The notes: generated by a model from the sequence alone, not told the origin. DNA of 64,000 nt from Shimia sp965227725 (GCF_965227725.1 NZ_CBDDGH010000001.1:1054001-1118000); one strand, 5' to 3'; counted from the first letter of the stretch, positions 1 to 7,986 are shown. Program-made: numbers and translations.

Positions 1-464
1 TTGGTGGTAAGGTCATCACATACACCTTTCGACACACCAATTGTGAGCGTGCCTAAGTTCTTCGTAAGCGCCCATAAGGCTTTCGTAATGAAAGCCTTGG
101 CTTTCGAAGCCGCCGCCATTTCATCAAACACTTTGTTGTGTTCAACCTTGATTAGCTTGAAGCCACGAAAGCTAAATAGCCAGCCGAGGCTTGCGAAAAT
201 GTTCTCATGAACCAAGTTAGAAATCAGAACATCAAATTTGTGTTCTTTGTGAAGTTTAGGCAGCTCTGTCACGATTGATCGTATCGACGGCTGGCCTAAC
301 TCTATGACTTCGATTGAGGAGCCTACTAAATTTTTGTAGACGCCGTCATTCTGGGCGACAAAAATCTTGACAGCATATCGCTTAGAAAGAGCGTTCGCCA
401 GATTTACAACAACCTTTTCCGCTCCACCTCCGTAAAAACTCTTTATAAAAAAAGCTACGATCAT
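1..464 (-). CDS. Glycosyltransferase, GT4-like (partial, N-terminal half)
   Basis: Reading from the ATG at 464 gives 154 codons before the frame leaves the left edge of the window. The protein opens MIVAFFIKSFYGGGAEKVV; a Gly-rich loop followed by a helix at about residues 12-24 is the usual N-terminal signature of GT-B-fold, GT4-type glycosyltransferases. Alternating strand and helix segments (FDVLISNL, LIKVEHNK) fit an N-terminal Rossmann-like domain. The donor-binding C-terminal domain lies outside the window. A GGTGGA ribosome-binding site precedes the start. It lies downstream of the chain-length gene at 639-2534 on the same strand, so a role in exopolysaccharide or O-antigen assembly is inferred. 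Sugar donor and acceptor cannot be read. The stretch is more AT-rich than most of the window. Confidence 0.75.
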   Translation of the reverse strand, partial: MIVAFFIKSFYGGGAEKVVVNLANALSKRYAVKIFVAQNDGVYKNLVGSSIEVIELGQPSIRSIVTELPKLHKEHKFDVLISNLVHENIFASLGWLFSFRGFKLIKVEHNKVFDEMAAASKAKAFITKALWALTKNLGTLTIGVSKGVCDDLTT

Positions 465-638
465 ATTTCCACCAACTCTTTAGCAATGCCTGACAGTTCA
501 GAGCAGGCACGTGCATTCCTTAAGTTTACGCCCCCTGAAACGGCATTGAGCTGTTTCGGCTGCTAACAAAAACTCTGAAAAGGGCTCATAGCGTGGTGCA
601 CCGGTTCCCAAAGCCGTTTGTCATCCGGCAAGCAGCAC

Positions 639-2534
639 TCAAACCACAATCACGGTAGGCACTGAGACCTCAGACCTTTGCAACACGGACTTAACTACCT
701 GGACTGCTCCGCGTGTCGACCTTACGCACTCGGCAACCACAACCACTTCGTCGGCCAGCTGTGCAACAACACGTGACACAGATGGATTTTTCTCGGTGGG
801 CGGAAGAACCACTACAACACGCTCATATAGATCCTTGAGTTCCCCAAAACGTTTAAACACATCTGATCGCACCAAGAAGCCACTCACACTAGAGGGCCTC
901 AAGACATCAACGTTCTCCTCTAGAACGGCAAGAGAATAGTCTCCTTGCTGAGATACTGATGACGACTTCTTTTGTTTCAAATCCTTTTCAGACAAATTCA
1001 GTATCGCAGTTTTCCGCCCGGCCTCAGCGCAGCCACCGGCAATTCCCGCTGCAAGGGTTGTTCCAACACCCGTGCTGCTGGTTGGCATAACCGCTGCAAC
1101 CTTCCAGTCATCGCCAATCGCGGAGATCAATCTGCTAGGTGCTAACGCACGAATTTTATCAACAGATATAACGGTTGGGTTTATCGCGCTGTTGGAATCC
1201 AAGCGAATAGATTCAAAGACACGAATCATTGAACCTTTCGAGTAGATCACTTCCCGGCGTATGACACAGAACAGAACTGCGATCACTCCCATTATCAAGC
1301 CGATAACCAAGCCAAGAACAATCAATAGCGGTTTTTTCGGCGAGATAGGATTTGAGGGTGCGATCGCTGTTTCAATAATCCGACCGCTCGCTCGCTCGTA
1401 TCCAGACAACAATGTCTGCGATTGAAACTGTGTGATAAGGGATTCGTAGATGGCTTGACGCACTTCGACTTCTCGTTCCAAGGCTGCAAGTTCTAACGCC
1501 TCAGCACCCGAAACACGTGCCTGTTTTTCAAGTACATCCAAACTAGATATCAACGCTGCTTGCTGCGCACGCAAACTGGAACTAGCCCGTTCAACTTCAC
1601 TCTTTGTCGGGCTTTCCCACTCGCTCGGCTTGCCCGACAACTTGAGAACCCGTCGAAATGGCAAACTCATCGCCACAGGAAAGTCTTGCACAAATTGCGT
1701 ACCATCAAATGAACTATCATTGATGCTTTCGAGAGCTTGAAGACTATCACTGATAAGTGAAATATCGCGCCGTACTTGGGTAAGCTGAGCTGAAGCCTTC
1801 CCCAGTTCTTCATCAGATAGTAAGCTGTTTTCTATCGCAAAATCACGCATCGCCGAGTTTGCAGAGTCCAAGTTTTCACGCACTTGCAACAGCTCATCCG
1901 CAAAGTAATTCAAACTGTCGCGTACTTCACCACGTTCTCTCAAAAAGATATCATTAAGCGCTCTTTCAACGATAACATTGGCTACATGTGCAGCTCGATC
2001 GGCCTCGGGATGGCGTATCGTCAATTTAACAATGCCATTGTCTTTGGGCGATAGCGTCATCCTTTTAGACAGTGCCTTAACAGCCATCACATAGTAGCCG
2101 TCTTGATCAGGCGTTGTCTTAGGCGCACCACGGATGAGAGCCTTGATTTTATCGACCAGGCTAGGTTCTCGGAGAATGAAGTTGAATTCTGGATCTGATG
2201 CAAAACTTGCATCCTCATATATGCTTTCAACAAAAGGTCGTGATAGAACACGATCTTGCAAGGACTCGGCTTCTGAGGCACTGGCCGATATGTTGATGCC
2301 CGCGATAGCAGCCAGACCGGCTACTTGCCCCAGGCCTCCACCACCTTGATCCTTTTCTAGAAGTTCAAACCGCGTCGAGGCTTCATATTGAGGCTCAGCA
2401 ACTACAAACGCATAAAAGACCGCAAGACTGACAAATCCAATAGTGATCAGAGAAACCATGCGCCAACTATGCCAAACAGCAGCAAGAAACTCAGCCAAAT
2501 CGATCTGATCTCTTTGTTCTTCAGACTGCATCAT
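639..2534 (-). CDS. Wzz/GumC-type polysaccharide chain-length protein with degenerate BY-kinase-like domain
   Basis: This 631-residue inner-membrane protein should control the length or export of a surface polysaccharide. An N-terminal Wzz domain follows the first membrane helix (about 24-46). A long periplasmic coiled-coil segment (about 205-380) leads to the PISPKKP motif and second helix (about 396-426), a typical co-polymerase layout. The cytoplasmic tail (about 475-631) has the fold pattern of a bacterial tyrosine kinase, but the P-loop reads STGVGTT (487-493), lacking the Lys, and the D-x-P-P site reads V-L-P-P (576-579), lacking the Asp. No Tyr-rich tail is present. I infer no ATP-dependent kinase activity. 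GAGGTGA precedes the start. The neighbouring glycosyltransferase supports a polysaccharide locus. Confidence 0.8.
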   Translation of the reverse strand: MMQSEEQRDQIDLAEFLAAVWHSWRMVSLITIGFVSLAVFYAFVVAEPQYEASTRFELLEKDQGGGGLGQVAGLAAIAGINISASASEAESLQDRVLSRPFVESIYEDASFASDPEFNFILREPSLVDKIKALIRGAPKTTPDQDGYYVMAVKALSKRMTLSPKDNGIVKLTIRHPEADRAAHVANVIVERALNDIFLRERGEVRDSLNYFADELLQVRENLDSANSAMRDFAIENSLLSDEELGKASAQLTQVRRDISLISDSLQALESINDSSFDGTQFVQDFPVAMSLPFRRVLKLSGKPSEWESPTKSEVERASSSLRAQQAALISSLDVLEKQARVSGAEALELAALEREVEVRQAIYESLITQFQSQTLLSGYERASGRIIETAIAPSNPISPKKPLLIVLGLVIGLIMGVIAVLFCVIRREVIYSKGSMIRVFESIRLDSNSAINPTVISVDKIRALAPSRLISAIGDDWKVAAVMPTSSTGVGTTLAAGIAGGCAEAGRKTAILNLSEKDLKQKKSSSVSQQGDYSLAVLEENVDVLRPSSVSGFLVRSDVFKRFGELKDLYERVVVVLPPTEKNPSVSRVVAQLADEVVVVAECVRSTRGAVQVVKSVLQRSEVSVPTVIVV

Positions 2535-2672
2535 AGTTCACCTCAATCGAGTTATCTAAGGCCTTAATAGTAGGCTGCAAAGACGCTGAAAACACCATTA
2601 GATCAGCGTTGCTGCCTATAGTAATGGCAGAAAAATCGCGCAACCCAAACCATTGCTACAACATATATTTCT

Positions 2673-3437
2673 GAGAGACTGTTGCATTAATCGTAAACAT
2701 CGGGGGGCCACTTAGCTTCAAGGGTGTTGTCACGTTCACCCGTGATCCACATAGCGATTGTGGTGTTCGGATTTCAAGCGGCCTTTGTGGCAGCATTCCA
2801 GGCGTCAAATGCCTCAAGGCCGTGATATCTAATTGTTAGTGCTAAGCGACGGTAAGTGGGGACACTGAAGCTATTGCGGACTGCGGAAAAGACGGCCACG
2901 ATCCGCTGTAGTCCGGCTGGAGAGCGGTAGCCTTGCACTGTTCGTTCTCACTTTCGGAATGGAGATGACTGTTTTCAGCGCGGTTGTTGAGATCCGTGTG
3001 CGACCAGTGATCGAGGCCCGGCGCGATCTCTCGTTTGGCGGCGTCATATGAATGCAACTTTTCCGTGACGATCCGTTTGGGAGTAAAACCAAGATACTTT
3101 ATCAGGCTGCGCAACAGCCGTTTAGCAGCTCGTTGGTTGCGTTTAGGTTGGATGATTTCGTCCAGAACGACGCCGTGCTGATCGACCACGCGCTAAAGCC
3201 AATACTTGCAGTCTGATATTCTTACGACAACCTCATCGAGATGCCAGATATCGCCGGGATGGTCCTGTCGCTTTCGAATTTTGCGAGCGATTTGTGGCCC
3301 GAACTTGATGACCCAGCGCCGGACAGTCTCGTAAGACACGTCGATCCCACGCTGCAGCAGCATCTCGTCAACTTCGTTTAGGCTTGGATTGAAACGGGCA
3401 TACAACCACACTGCATGGGCGATGATCTGAGGAAGAA
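2673..3437 (-). mobile_element. Decayed IS6-family insertion sequence, truncated at one end
   Basis: The element holds a broken IS6-type transposase. An IS6-like terminal sequence, GACTGTTGCAT at 2677-2687, lies beyond the transposase 3' end, close to the GGCACTGTTGCAAA end known for IS26 relatives. No matching inverted repeat is visible on the other side: homology stops near 3437, inside what should be the first codons of the transposase. I see no clear target duplication. The remnant sits between the exopolysaccharide fragment and the core genes. Confidence 0.65.
2774..3437 (-). pseudogene. IS6-family DDE transposase pseudogene
   Basis: The minus strand reads an IS6/IS26-type transposase in pieces. 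The 5' part (from about 3437) reads QIIAHAVWLYARFNPSLNEV, followed by the RGIDVSYETVRRW helix-turn-helix region and the first catalytic block HLDEVVV. A TAG at about 3190-3195 replaces the Trp expected after YWL. The frame then resumes with VVDQHGVVLDEI, FTPKRIVTEKL (second Asp replaced by Glu) and LNNRAENSH. Near 2950 a frameshift moves the tail into another frame (GYRSPAGLQRIVAVFSAVRN), which ends at the TGA at 2774-2776. The N-terminal residues are missing. One in-frame stop, one frameshift and a truncation make this an inactive relic. Confidence 0.85.
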
Positions 3438-3440
3438 ATT

Positions 3441-3563
3441 ATGATTGCCCCCTCTCAGAAGCCCCGGTTGCGGTTTGCGCGACTGGTGCCCACCGTCCTC
3501 ATTTTGGCGTCGCTCATCGTGGTCACAAGTGTGTTGCTGACCGCAAGCGGCACCGTTGGCTGA
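3441..3563 (+). CDS. Possible 40-residue single-pass membrane protein
   Basis: An ATG at 3441 preceded by GAGGAAG opens a 40-codon frame ending at the TGA at 3561-3563. It has a basic N-terminus (KPRLRFAR) and one hydrophobic helix (LVPTVLILASLIVVTSVLL), the shape of a small inner-membrane protein with its N-terminus inside. I recognise no family. The putative ribosome-binding site lies at the broken edge of the IS6 remnant, so this could be a chance fusion or the remains of a longer gene cut by the insertion. Confidence 0.35.
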   Translation: MIAPSQKPRLRFARLVPTVLILASLIVVTSVLLTASGTVG

Positions 3564-3652
3564 GCTCAGCCCCATGCCTGCGTTTCGCACACGCTTGCCC
3601 TGCGCCCTGTGGCTGGCGTAGGTATTTTGCGAACACTTGGGAGCGCAAACAC

Positions 3653-4237
3653 ATGGCACGAGCCTGGCAACGGATGCTATCAGGGCGCAGGCTCGATCTG
3701 CTTGACCCCACACCTGTGGACATAGAGATCGAAGACATTGCCCATGGCCTCGCCTTTGTCGCGCGCTGGAACGGGCAAACCCATGGGGATTTTGCCTATT
3801 CCGTGGCCGAGCATTCCCTGCTGGTCGAAGACATCTATCGCCGCATGTATAAATCCGCGACGCCCAAGACCCGGCTCACCGCGCTTCTGCATGATGCGCC
3901 CGAATATGTCATTGGCGATATGATTTCCCCGGTGAAAGCCGCTGTGGGCCCCGGCTACGGACAGCTTGATGACCGTCTGACAGCCGCCATTCACATCCGC
4001 TTTGGATTGCCCGCTGAAACGCCCAAGCGCCTCAAGGCCCAGATCAAGAAAGCCGATAAGATCTCCGCCTGGATGGAAGCGACGCAGATCGCAGGCTTTT
4101 CCGTGGCAGAGGCCAACAAACTCTTTGGGGTGCCCGACCCGGAAGTGATTGACGGGCTCACCATTGACCTGCGCCCACCCGTAGAGGTGCGCACCGATTT
4201 TACCCGCCGACACGCCGCATTACTGGCGCAAATTTGA
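3653..4237 (+). CDS. HD-domain phosphohydrolase, YfbR-like
   Basis: This 194-residue soluble protein carries the metal-binding pattern of the HD superfamily: His54 in VAEHSLLV, His80-Asp81 in LLHDAPEY, and Asp135 in KKADKI. The motif spacing and the AEHS and GDM-I-PVK blocks resemble the YfbR group, which removes phosphate from deoxynucleoside monophosphates. Nucleotide clean-up is therefore the most likely job, but the substrate is inferred from family resemblance only. The start is the first ATG in frame, with GGAGCG about eight bases upstream. The gene stands alone between the IS6 remnant and a GNAT gene. Confidence 0.75.
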   Translation: MARAWQRMLSGRRLDLLDPTPVDIEIEDIAHGLAFVARWNGQTHGDFAYSVAEHSLLVEDIYRRMYKSATPKTRLTALLHDAPEYVIGDMISPVKAAVGPGYGQLDDRLTAAIHIRFGLPAETPKRLKAQIKKADKISAWMEATQIAGFSVAEANKLFGVPDPEVIDGLTIDLRPPVEVRTDFTRRHAALLAQI

Positions 4238-4239
4238 AC

Positions 4240-4276
4240 CTATTTAAGCCTATTTAGTCTCTATTTGGATCTATTT
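4240..4276 (+). repeat. Four phased CTATTT repeats upstream of the GNAT gene
   Basis: CTATTT occurs at 4240, 4250, 4261 and 4271, with 10, 11 and 10 base spacing, about one helical turn of DNA. The array fills almost all the space between the HD gene stop and the GNAT start, where no Shine-Dalgarno sequence is visible. It could be a bent-DNA or operator element. The function is unknown. Confidence 0.6.
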
Positions 4277-4277
4277 T

Positions 4278-4772
4278 ATGACACAAATTTCCATTCAACC
4301 CGGCACACAAGCCGACCTGCGTCAAACCGCTGATCTGCTCAATGAAATCATCGCAGCGGGCGGCACAACCGCGATCACCAAGACCATGACCAAAGAGGCG
4401 CTTGGCGAATGGCTGATGGCCAATCCAGAGGACGCCACCTGGCATGTTGCCCTAGCCGAAAACGGCACGCTCTTGGGTTTTCAATGGATCGGCCCCTATG
4501 CCGCCCTGCCCCCGGAAGCCTGCGACATCGGCACTTTTGTCAAAACCGGCCAAACCGGCATGGGCATCGGCTCCAAACTGTTTGACGCCACAAAGACAGC
4601 CGCGCGCAAATTGGGCTATGAATGGATCAACGCCGAAATCCGCGCCGACAACGCAGGCGGCCTCGCCTATTACCGAAGCCGCAGCTTTGAAACCTACGCC
4701 CGGAAATCCGACGTCGCGCTGGCCGATGGCAGCACCGTGGACAAAATCCACAAGCGCTACGACCTGACATAA
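4278..4772 (+). CDS. GNAT-family N-acetyltransferase
   Basis: This 164-residue protein has the GNAT fold order: an N-terminal strand-helix (ISIQPGTQADLRQTADLL), a central DIGTFVKT strand, then the acetyl-CoA pyrophosphate-binding loop QTGMGIGSKL and helix, then INAEIRADNAGGLAYYRS in motif B. GNAT enzymes transfer the acetyl group of acetyl-CoA to an amine. This subgroup (phosphinothricin or amino-acid acetyltransferase-like) is too broad to name a substrate. The start ATG is the only one that preserves the full N-terminal strand, although no ribosome-binding site stands before it. A GC-rich hairpin follows the stop. Confidence 0.75.
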   Translation: MTQISIQPGTQADLRQTADLLNEIIAAGGTTAITKTMTKEALGEWLMANPEDATWHVALAENGTLLGFQWIGPYAALPPEACDIGTFVKTGQTGMGIGSKLFDATKTAARKLGYEWINAEIRADNAGGLAYYRSRSFETYARKSDVALADGSTVDKIHKRYDLT

Positions 4773-4775
4773 CAA

Positions 4776-4802
4776 ACGCGCCAGAGAGGATCTCCGGCGC
4801 GT
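4776..4802 (+). terminator. GC-rich hairpin after the GNAT gene
   Basis: ACGCGCC at 4776-4782 pairs with GGCGCGT at 4796-4802, and an inner AGAGA/TCTC pairing extends the stem. Only a short T run follows, so it may be a weak or Rho-assisted terminator. It abuts the parS site at 4803. Confidence 0.45.
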
Positions 4803-4818
4803 CGTTTCACGTGAAACA
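4803..4818. promoter_or_regulatory. parS centromere-like site 1
   Basis: The sequence CGTTTCACGTGAAACA matches the conserved bacterial parS palindrome TGTTTCACGTGAAACA except at the first base, with the 14-base core GTTTCACGTGAAAC intact. It lies in the gap between the GNAT and DJ-1 genes, about 28 kb left of the predicted origin. ParB, encoded at 39543-40433, is the expected ligand. Confidence 0.88.
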
Positions 4819-4882
4819 GATCAGACGTGCTGCGCAGGCAAACCTGAGCTTCCGCAGCGCCTCTTTTCCTTTGTCCAGCAGC

Positions 4883-5566
4883 TTAAGACAGCGCCTCGAT
4901 CACCTGCTGCGCTACGGCGGCAGAGGAGTTCGGGTTCTGACCGGTGATCAGGTGCCCGTCTTTCTGCACATAAGACATCCAGTCTTCGCCTTTGGAGTAG
5001 ATCCCGCCACGGGCGATCAGCGTGTCTTCCAACAGCTGCGGCACAACATTGGTCAGCGCCACGGCGTCTTCTTCGGTGTTGGAAAAACCGGTCACCTTGC
5101 GGTCTTTGACGATGTATTCGCCCTCTGCGTCTTTTGCGTTCACCAGAACGATCGGCCCGTGACAGACAGAACCAACCGGCTTTTGCGCGGCAAAGAAATC
5201 TTCGATCAACTTGATGGAGTCCGCATCCTCAACCAGATCCCACATCGGGCCGTGGCCACCGGGATAGAAAATTGCGTCAAAATCCTCGGCTGCCACATCT
5301 GCCAGCTTTGCGGTGCTGTTCAGCGCGGAATTTGCCGCCGCATCCGCCTCAAAACGGTGGGTGTGCTCGGTCTGGAAATCAGGCTCATTGCTCTTTGGGT
5401 CGAGCGGCGGCAAGCCCCCTTTGGGCGACGCCAGCGTGACCTCAAAACCTGCATCAATGAACTCATAGTAAGGCGCGGCCAGCTCTTCGAGCCAGAAACC
5501 GGTTTTTGCACCGGTGTCGCCGAGTTGGTCATGGGATGTCAGCGCCACGAGGATCTTTTTGGTCAT
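4883..5566 (-). CDS. DJ-1/PfpI (type 1 glutamine amidotransferase-like) protein
   Basis: A 227-residue protein of the DJ-1/PfpI superfamily, closest in layout to the Hsp31-like branch. The nucleophile elbow is SVCHGP with Cys135 and adjacent His136. Glu27/Glu28 in FWLEEL supplies the acid near the active site, and YPGGHGPMWD gives the oxyanion-loop signature. Members act as glyoxalase III-type glyoxalases, chaperones or stress proteins; which applies here is not readable from sequence. It is transcribed divergently from the LysR gene at 5704, and a tandem repeat in the shared 137-base gap suggests that the regulator controls it. Confidence 0.82.
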   Translation of the reverse strand: MTKKILVALTSHDQLGDTGAKTGFWLEELAAPYYEFIDAGFEVTLASPKGGLPPLDPKSNEPDFQTEHTHRFEADAAANSALNSTAKLADVAAEDFDAIFYPGGHGPMWDLVEDADSIKLIEDFFAAQKPVGSVCHGPIVLVNAKDAEGEYIVKDRKVTGFSNTEEDAVALTNVVPQLLEDTLIARGGIYSKGEDWMSYVQKDGHLITGQNPNSSAAVAQQVIEALS

Positions 5567-5640
5567 CAGATGTTCCTGCCTATGATGTGAGGCAGCCCGC
5601 GCCGCCTCTTCTGAGGAGGCATCTAGGTATCATTGCATAG

Positions 5641-5663
5641 GTGACGCAAGTGACGTAACTGAC
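5641..5663. promoter_or_regulatory. Tandem GTGACGYAA repeat in divergent promoter region
   Basis: GTGACGCAA (5641-5649) is followed directly by GTGACGTAA (5650-5658) and a partial third copy CTGAC. The array sits between the divergent DJ-1 and LysR genes. It is a candidate binding site for the LysR protein or another regulator. The assignment is inference. Confidence 0.45.
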
Positions 5664-5703
5664 AACACATCTTTGCACATGAGCAACAATAAGGGATCAC
5701 GGC

Positions 5704-6591
5704 ATGGCGCTCTGGGACGGGATCGAAGAATTCGCCACGGTGGCGCAAACCGGCAGCTTCACCACAGCGGCGCGGCGGCTCAATGTCTCCACCTCTCATA
5801 TCTCGCGCCGTGTTCAGGCGCTGGAGGACCGGCTCGGCACAAAGCTTCTGGCGCGCACCACCCGAACCGTCCGGGTCACCGAACGCGGGGCGGAGTATCT
5901 CGCGCAGATCGAAAACGTCATCTCCGGCCTGCAGGAGGCCAACCAGAGCATCGCAGGAGATGTCGCAGCACTTTCCGGTCTGATCCGCGTGTCTGCCGCT
6001 GGCCCCTTTGCCGAAACTGTGGCGGCACCAAGGCTTCTGGATTTTGCCCAAGCCAATCCGCGCATCACGCTTGAGATAGATTTCAACAACCGCAATGTGG
6101 ATCTGATCGCGGATGGCTATGATTTTGCCCTGCGCTACGGCGTGCTCTCAAGCAGCTCGCTGATTGCACGCAAGCTGGTCAACCACCGGCTCTCCTGCGT
6201 CGCCGCCCCCGCATATCTCGCGCGCCACGGCACACCGCAAACGCCACAGGATCTACGCCAGCATTCCTGCCTTGTCGCCAACAACGACACCTGGCTGTTT
6301 CACGACCCGGAAAGCGGCAGCCCCCTGCCCGTCAAAATCTCGGGTCGCCTGCGCACCAACAATATTCCACTCATGCAGGATGCTGTCCGGCGCGGCTTTG
6401 GTATTGCCTACTCGCCCATTGGAAATCTGCAACCGCTGATCGACGCGGGCGAAGCCACCCCCATCCTCGAAGGATTTGAGGATCAGAGCCGCTCTCACTG
6501 GATTGTCTATGCAGACCGCCGCCTCATGCCACGTCATGTGCGTGCGGCGATAGATCACTTGCTGGCGTCCTTTGCCAACGAACGCAGCTGA
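5704..6591 (+). CDS. LysR-family transcriptional regulator
   Basis: The 295-residue protein has the LysR layout: an N-terminal winged helix-turn-helix (GSFTTAARRLNVSTSHISRR, about residues 16-35, then VQALEDRLGTKLLARTTR) and a two-lobed effector domain (about 90-290). The effector half resembles the broad CrgA/DsdC-type group of regulators often encoded beside the gene they control. AAGGGA lies at a good distance before the ATG. The neighbour on the opposite strand is the DJ-1/PfpI gene, the probable target. The effector is unknown. Confidence 0.85.
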   Translation: MALWDGIEEFATVAQTGSFTTAARRLNVSTSHISRRVQALEDRLGTKLLARTTRTVRVTERGAEYLAQIENVISGLQEANQSIAGDVAALSGLIRVSAAGPFAETVAAPRLLDFAQANPRITLEIDFNNRNVDLIADGYDFALRYGVLSSSSLIARKLVNHRLSCVAAPAYLARHGTPQTPQDLRQHSCLVANNDTWLFHDPESGSPLPVKISGRLRTNNIPLMQDAVRRGFGIAYSPIGNLQPLIDAGEATPILEGFEDQSRSHWIVYADRRLMPRHVRAAIDHLLASFANERS

Positions 6592-6731
6592 AACGCATTT
6601 TTTACACAAGATCCGGGCGGCGCAGCCGTTGCGCAAAACGTTAAAAGCGCCGGGCGAAATTCGCACCGACGCAATACCGACGCGTTACCACCGCGATACA
6701 GACAGGCCGTTTTGGCCGACTCAGAGCAAAA

Positions 6732-7286
6732 TTAACGCGGCGAGCGCTTGGCTAGAATCCGCTGCAACGTCCGGCGATGCATGTTCAGCCGCCGCGCCGT
6801 TTCACTCACATTGCGGTCACACAATTCATAAACCCGCTGGATGTGTTCCCAGCGCACCCGATCCGCACTCATCGGGTTTTCCGGTGGCGGCGGCAGCTCA
6901 TCTCCGGTGCTCAAAAGCGCATTGGTCACATCCTGCGCATCCGCCGGTTTGCTGAGGTAATCCGTCGCCCCGATCTTCACCGCAGCCACAGCAGTGGCAA
7001 TCGCGCCATAACCGGTCAGCACCACCACGCGGCTGTCTTCGCGCTTCTCTCGGATGACCTCGACAACGTCCAATCCATTGCCATCCCCAAGGCGCAAATC
7101 AACCACGGCATAGGCTGGAGGACGGGCTGTCGCGATGGCTTGACCCGCAGCAACCGATCCAGCGGTTTCCACCTCAAAGCCCCGTTTTTCCATGGCTTTT
7201 GCCAGTCGTTTCAGAAACGGTTCATCATCATCTACGAGGAGGAGGGATTTGTCCGGCCCGATCTCCGACAGCGCGCTATCAGCCAT
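6732..7286 (-). CDS. regA: RegA/PrrA/ActR redox response regulator
   Basis: The 184-residue protein has a receiver domain with Asp-rich pocket DDD (19-21), phospho-acceptor Asp63 in VVDLRLGDGNG and the conserved Lys in YLSKPAD. A Pro-rich linker (PPPPENP) leads to a Fis-type helix-turn-helix (NVSETARRLNMHRRTLQRIL). Receiver, linker and recognition helix match the highly conserved RegA/PrrA/ActR family, which controls photosynthesis, respiration, carbon and nitrogen fixation genes in response to redox state. The cognate kinase gene regB is at 8071, with senC between, as in other Rhodobacterales. The gene is convergent with the LysR gene. Confidence 0.95.
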   Translation of the reverse strand: MADSALSEIGPDKSLLLVDDDEPFLKRLAKAMEKRGFEVETAGSVAAGQAIATARPPAYAVVDLRLGDGNGLDVVEVIREKREDSRVVVLTGYGAIATAVAAVKIGATDYLSKPADAQDVTNALLSTGDELPPPPENPMSADRVRWEHIQRVYELCDRNVSETARRLNMHRRTLQRILAKRSPR

Positions 7287-7356
7287 TTGCCTGTTTCCTA
7301 TGCCAATTTTCTAACTTGTAACGGCACAGCCAATCTTGGTCAAACCGAGGCCTGCG

Positions 7357-7986
7357 TTACATGTTTTCTACGAAACAGCCTACTCTTTGGGCCATATCTG
7401 CTGCAGAAACATCGCGACGGAAGTACTCCACAAACCCATGCCCCGGCAGTGTCAGATAGGTGAAAGTGGAGTGATCCACGAGGTAATACTCCTCATCCCC
7501 ATCTTCTGCTGGCTGCTTTTTGTAATAGGTGCGATAGGCTTGGCTCGCGGCTTTCACCTGCTCGGGGGAACCAGACAGGCCAATCATGCGCGGATGCATG
7601 TAATCGGTGTATTCCTTCATCACTTCCGGCGTGTCGCGCTCTGGGTCGATGGTGATGAATACCGGTGTGACGATATCCCCATCTTCCTCAAGGATTTCAG
7701 CGGCTTCCGCATTCCGCGTGGCGTCCAGAGGGCACACATCCGGGCAGAAGGTATAGCCGAAATAGATCAGCGCAGGCTGTGTCAGAACGTCTTTCTCGGT
7801 GACCGTCTGACCATCTTCATCCACCAGCTCAAAAGGCCCGCCAATCGCACTGGTTCCGCCCGCGACCTGCCCCTGACGGCACTGCGCAAACTGATCTGAC
7901 CCATGACCTCCGCGGCCAACAAACCACATCGCGGCCAGCGCAAAGATCGCCACAAAAACAGCAACAGCTGCCACCATTCGAACCAT
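7357..7986 (-). CDS. senC: SCO1/SenC/PrrC copper-binding protein
   Basis: The protein is anchored by one N-terminal helix (about residues 4-23) and faces the periplasm with a thioredoxin-like SCO domain. Copper ligands Cys81 and Cys85 (FCPDVC) and His172 (DHSTF) are all present. SCO proteins deliver copper to the CuA centre of cytochrome oxidase and in Rhodobacter relatives are linked to RegB signalling. I start at the ATG at 7986 because GAGGTG stands six bases before it; a longer frame upstream would add 22 residues that overlap the promoter gap. It is divergent from regB (84-base gap) and followed by regA in the same direction. Confidence 0.93.
   Translation of the reverse strand: MVRMVAAVAVFVAIFALAAMWFVGRGGHGSDQFAQCRQGQVAGGTSAIGGPFELVDEDGQTVTEKDVLTQPALIYFGYTFCPDVCPLDATRNAEAAEILEEDGDIVTPVFITIDPERDTPEVMKEYTDYMHPRMIGLSGSPEQVKAASQAYRTYYKKQPAEDGDEEYYLVDHSTFTYLTLPGHGFVEYFRRDVSAADMAQRVGCFVENM

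Noticed and set aside
1..210. Forward open frame at the left edge
   Set aside because: The minus strand reads a clear glycosyltransferase N-terminus across the same bases, with a ribosome-binding site and family motif.
4811..5590. Long forward open frame (259 codons)
   Set aside because: It is antisense to the DJ-1/PfpI gene, which has an intact active-site motif. The forward translation has no recognisable domain.
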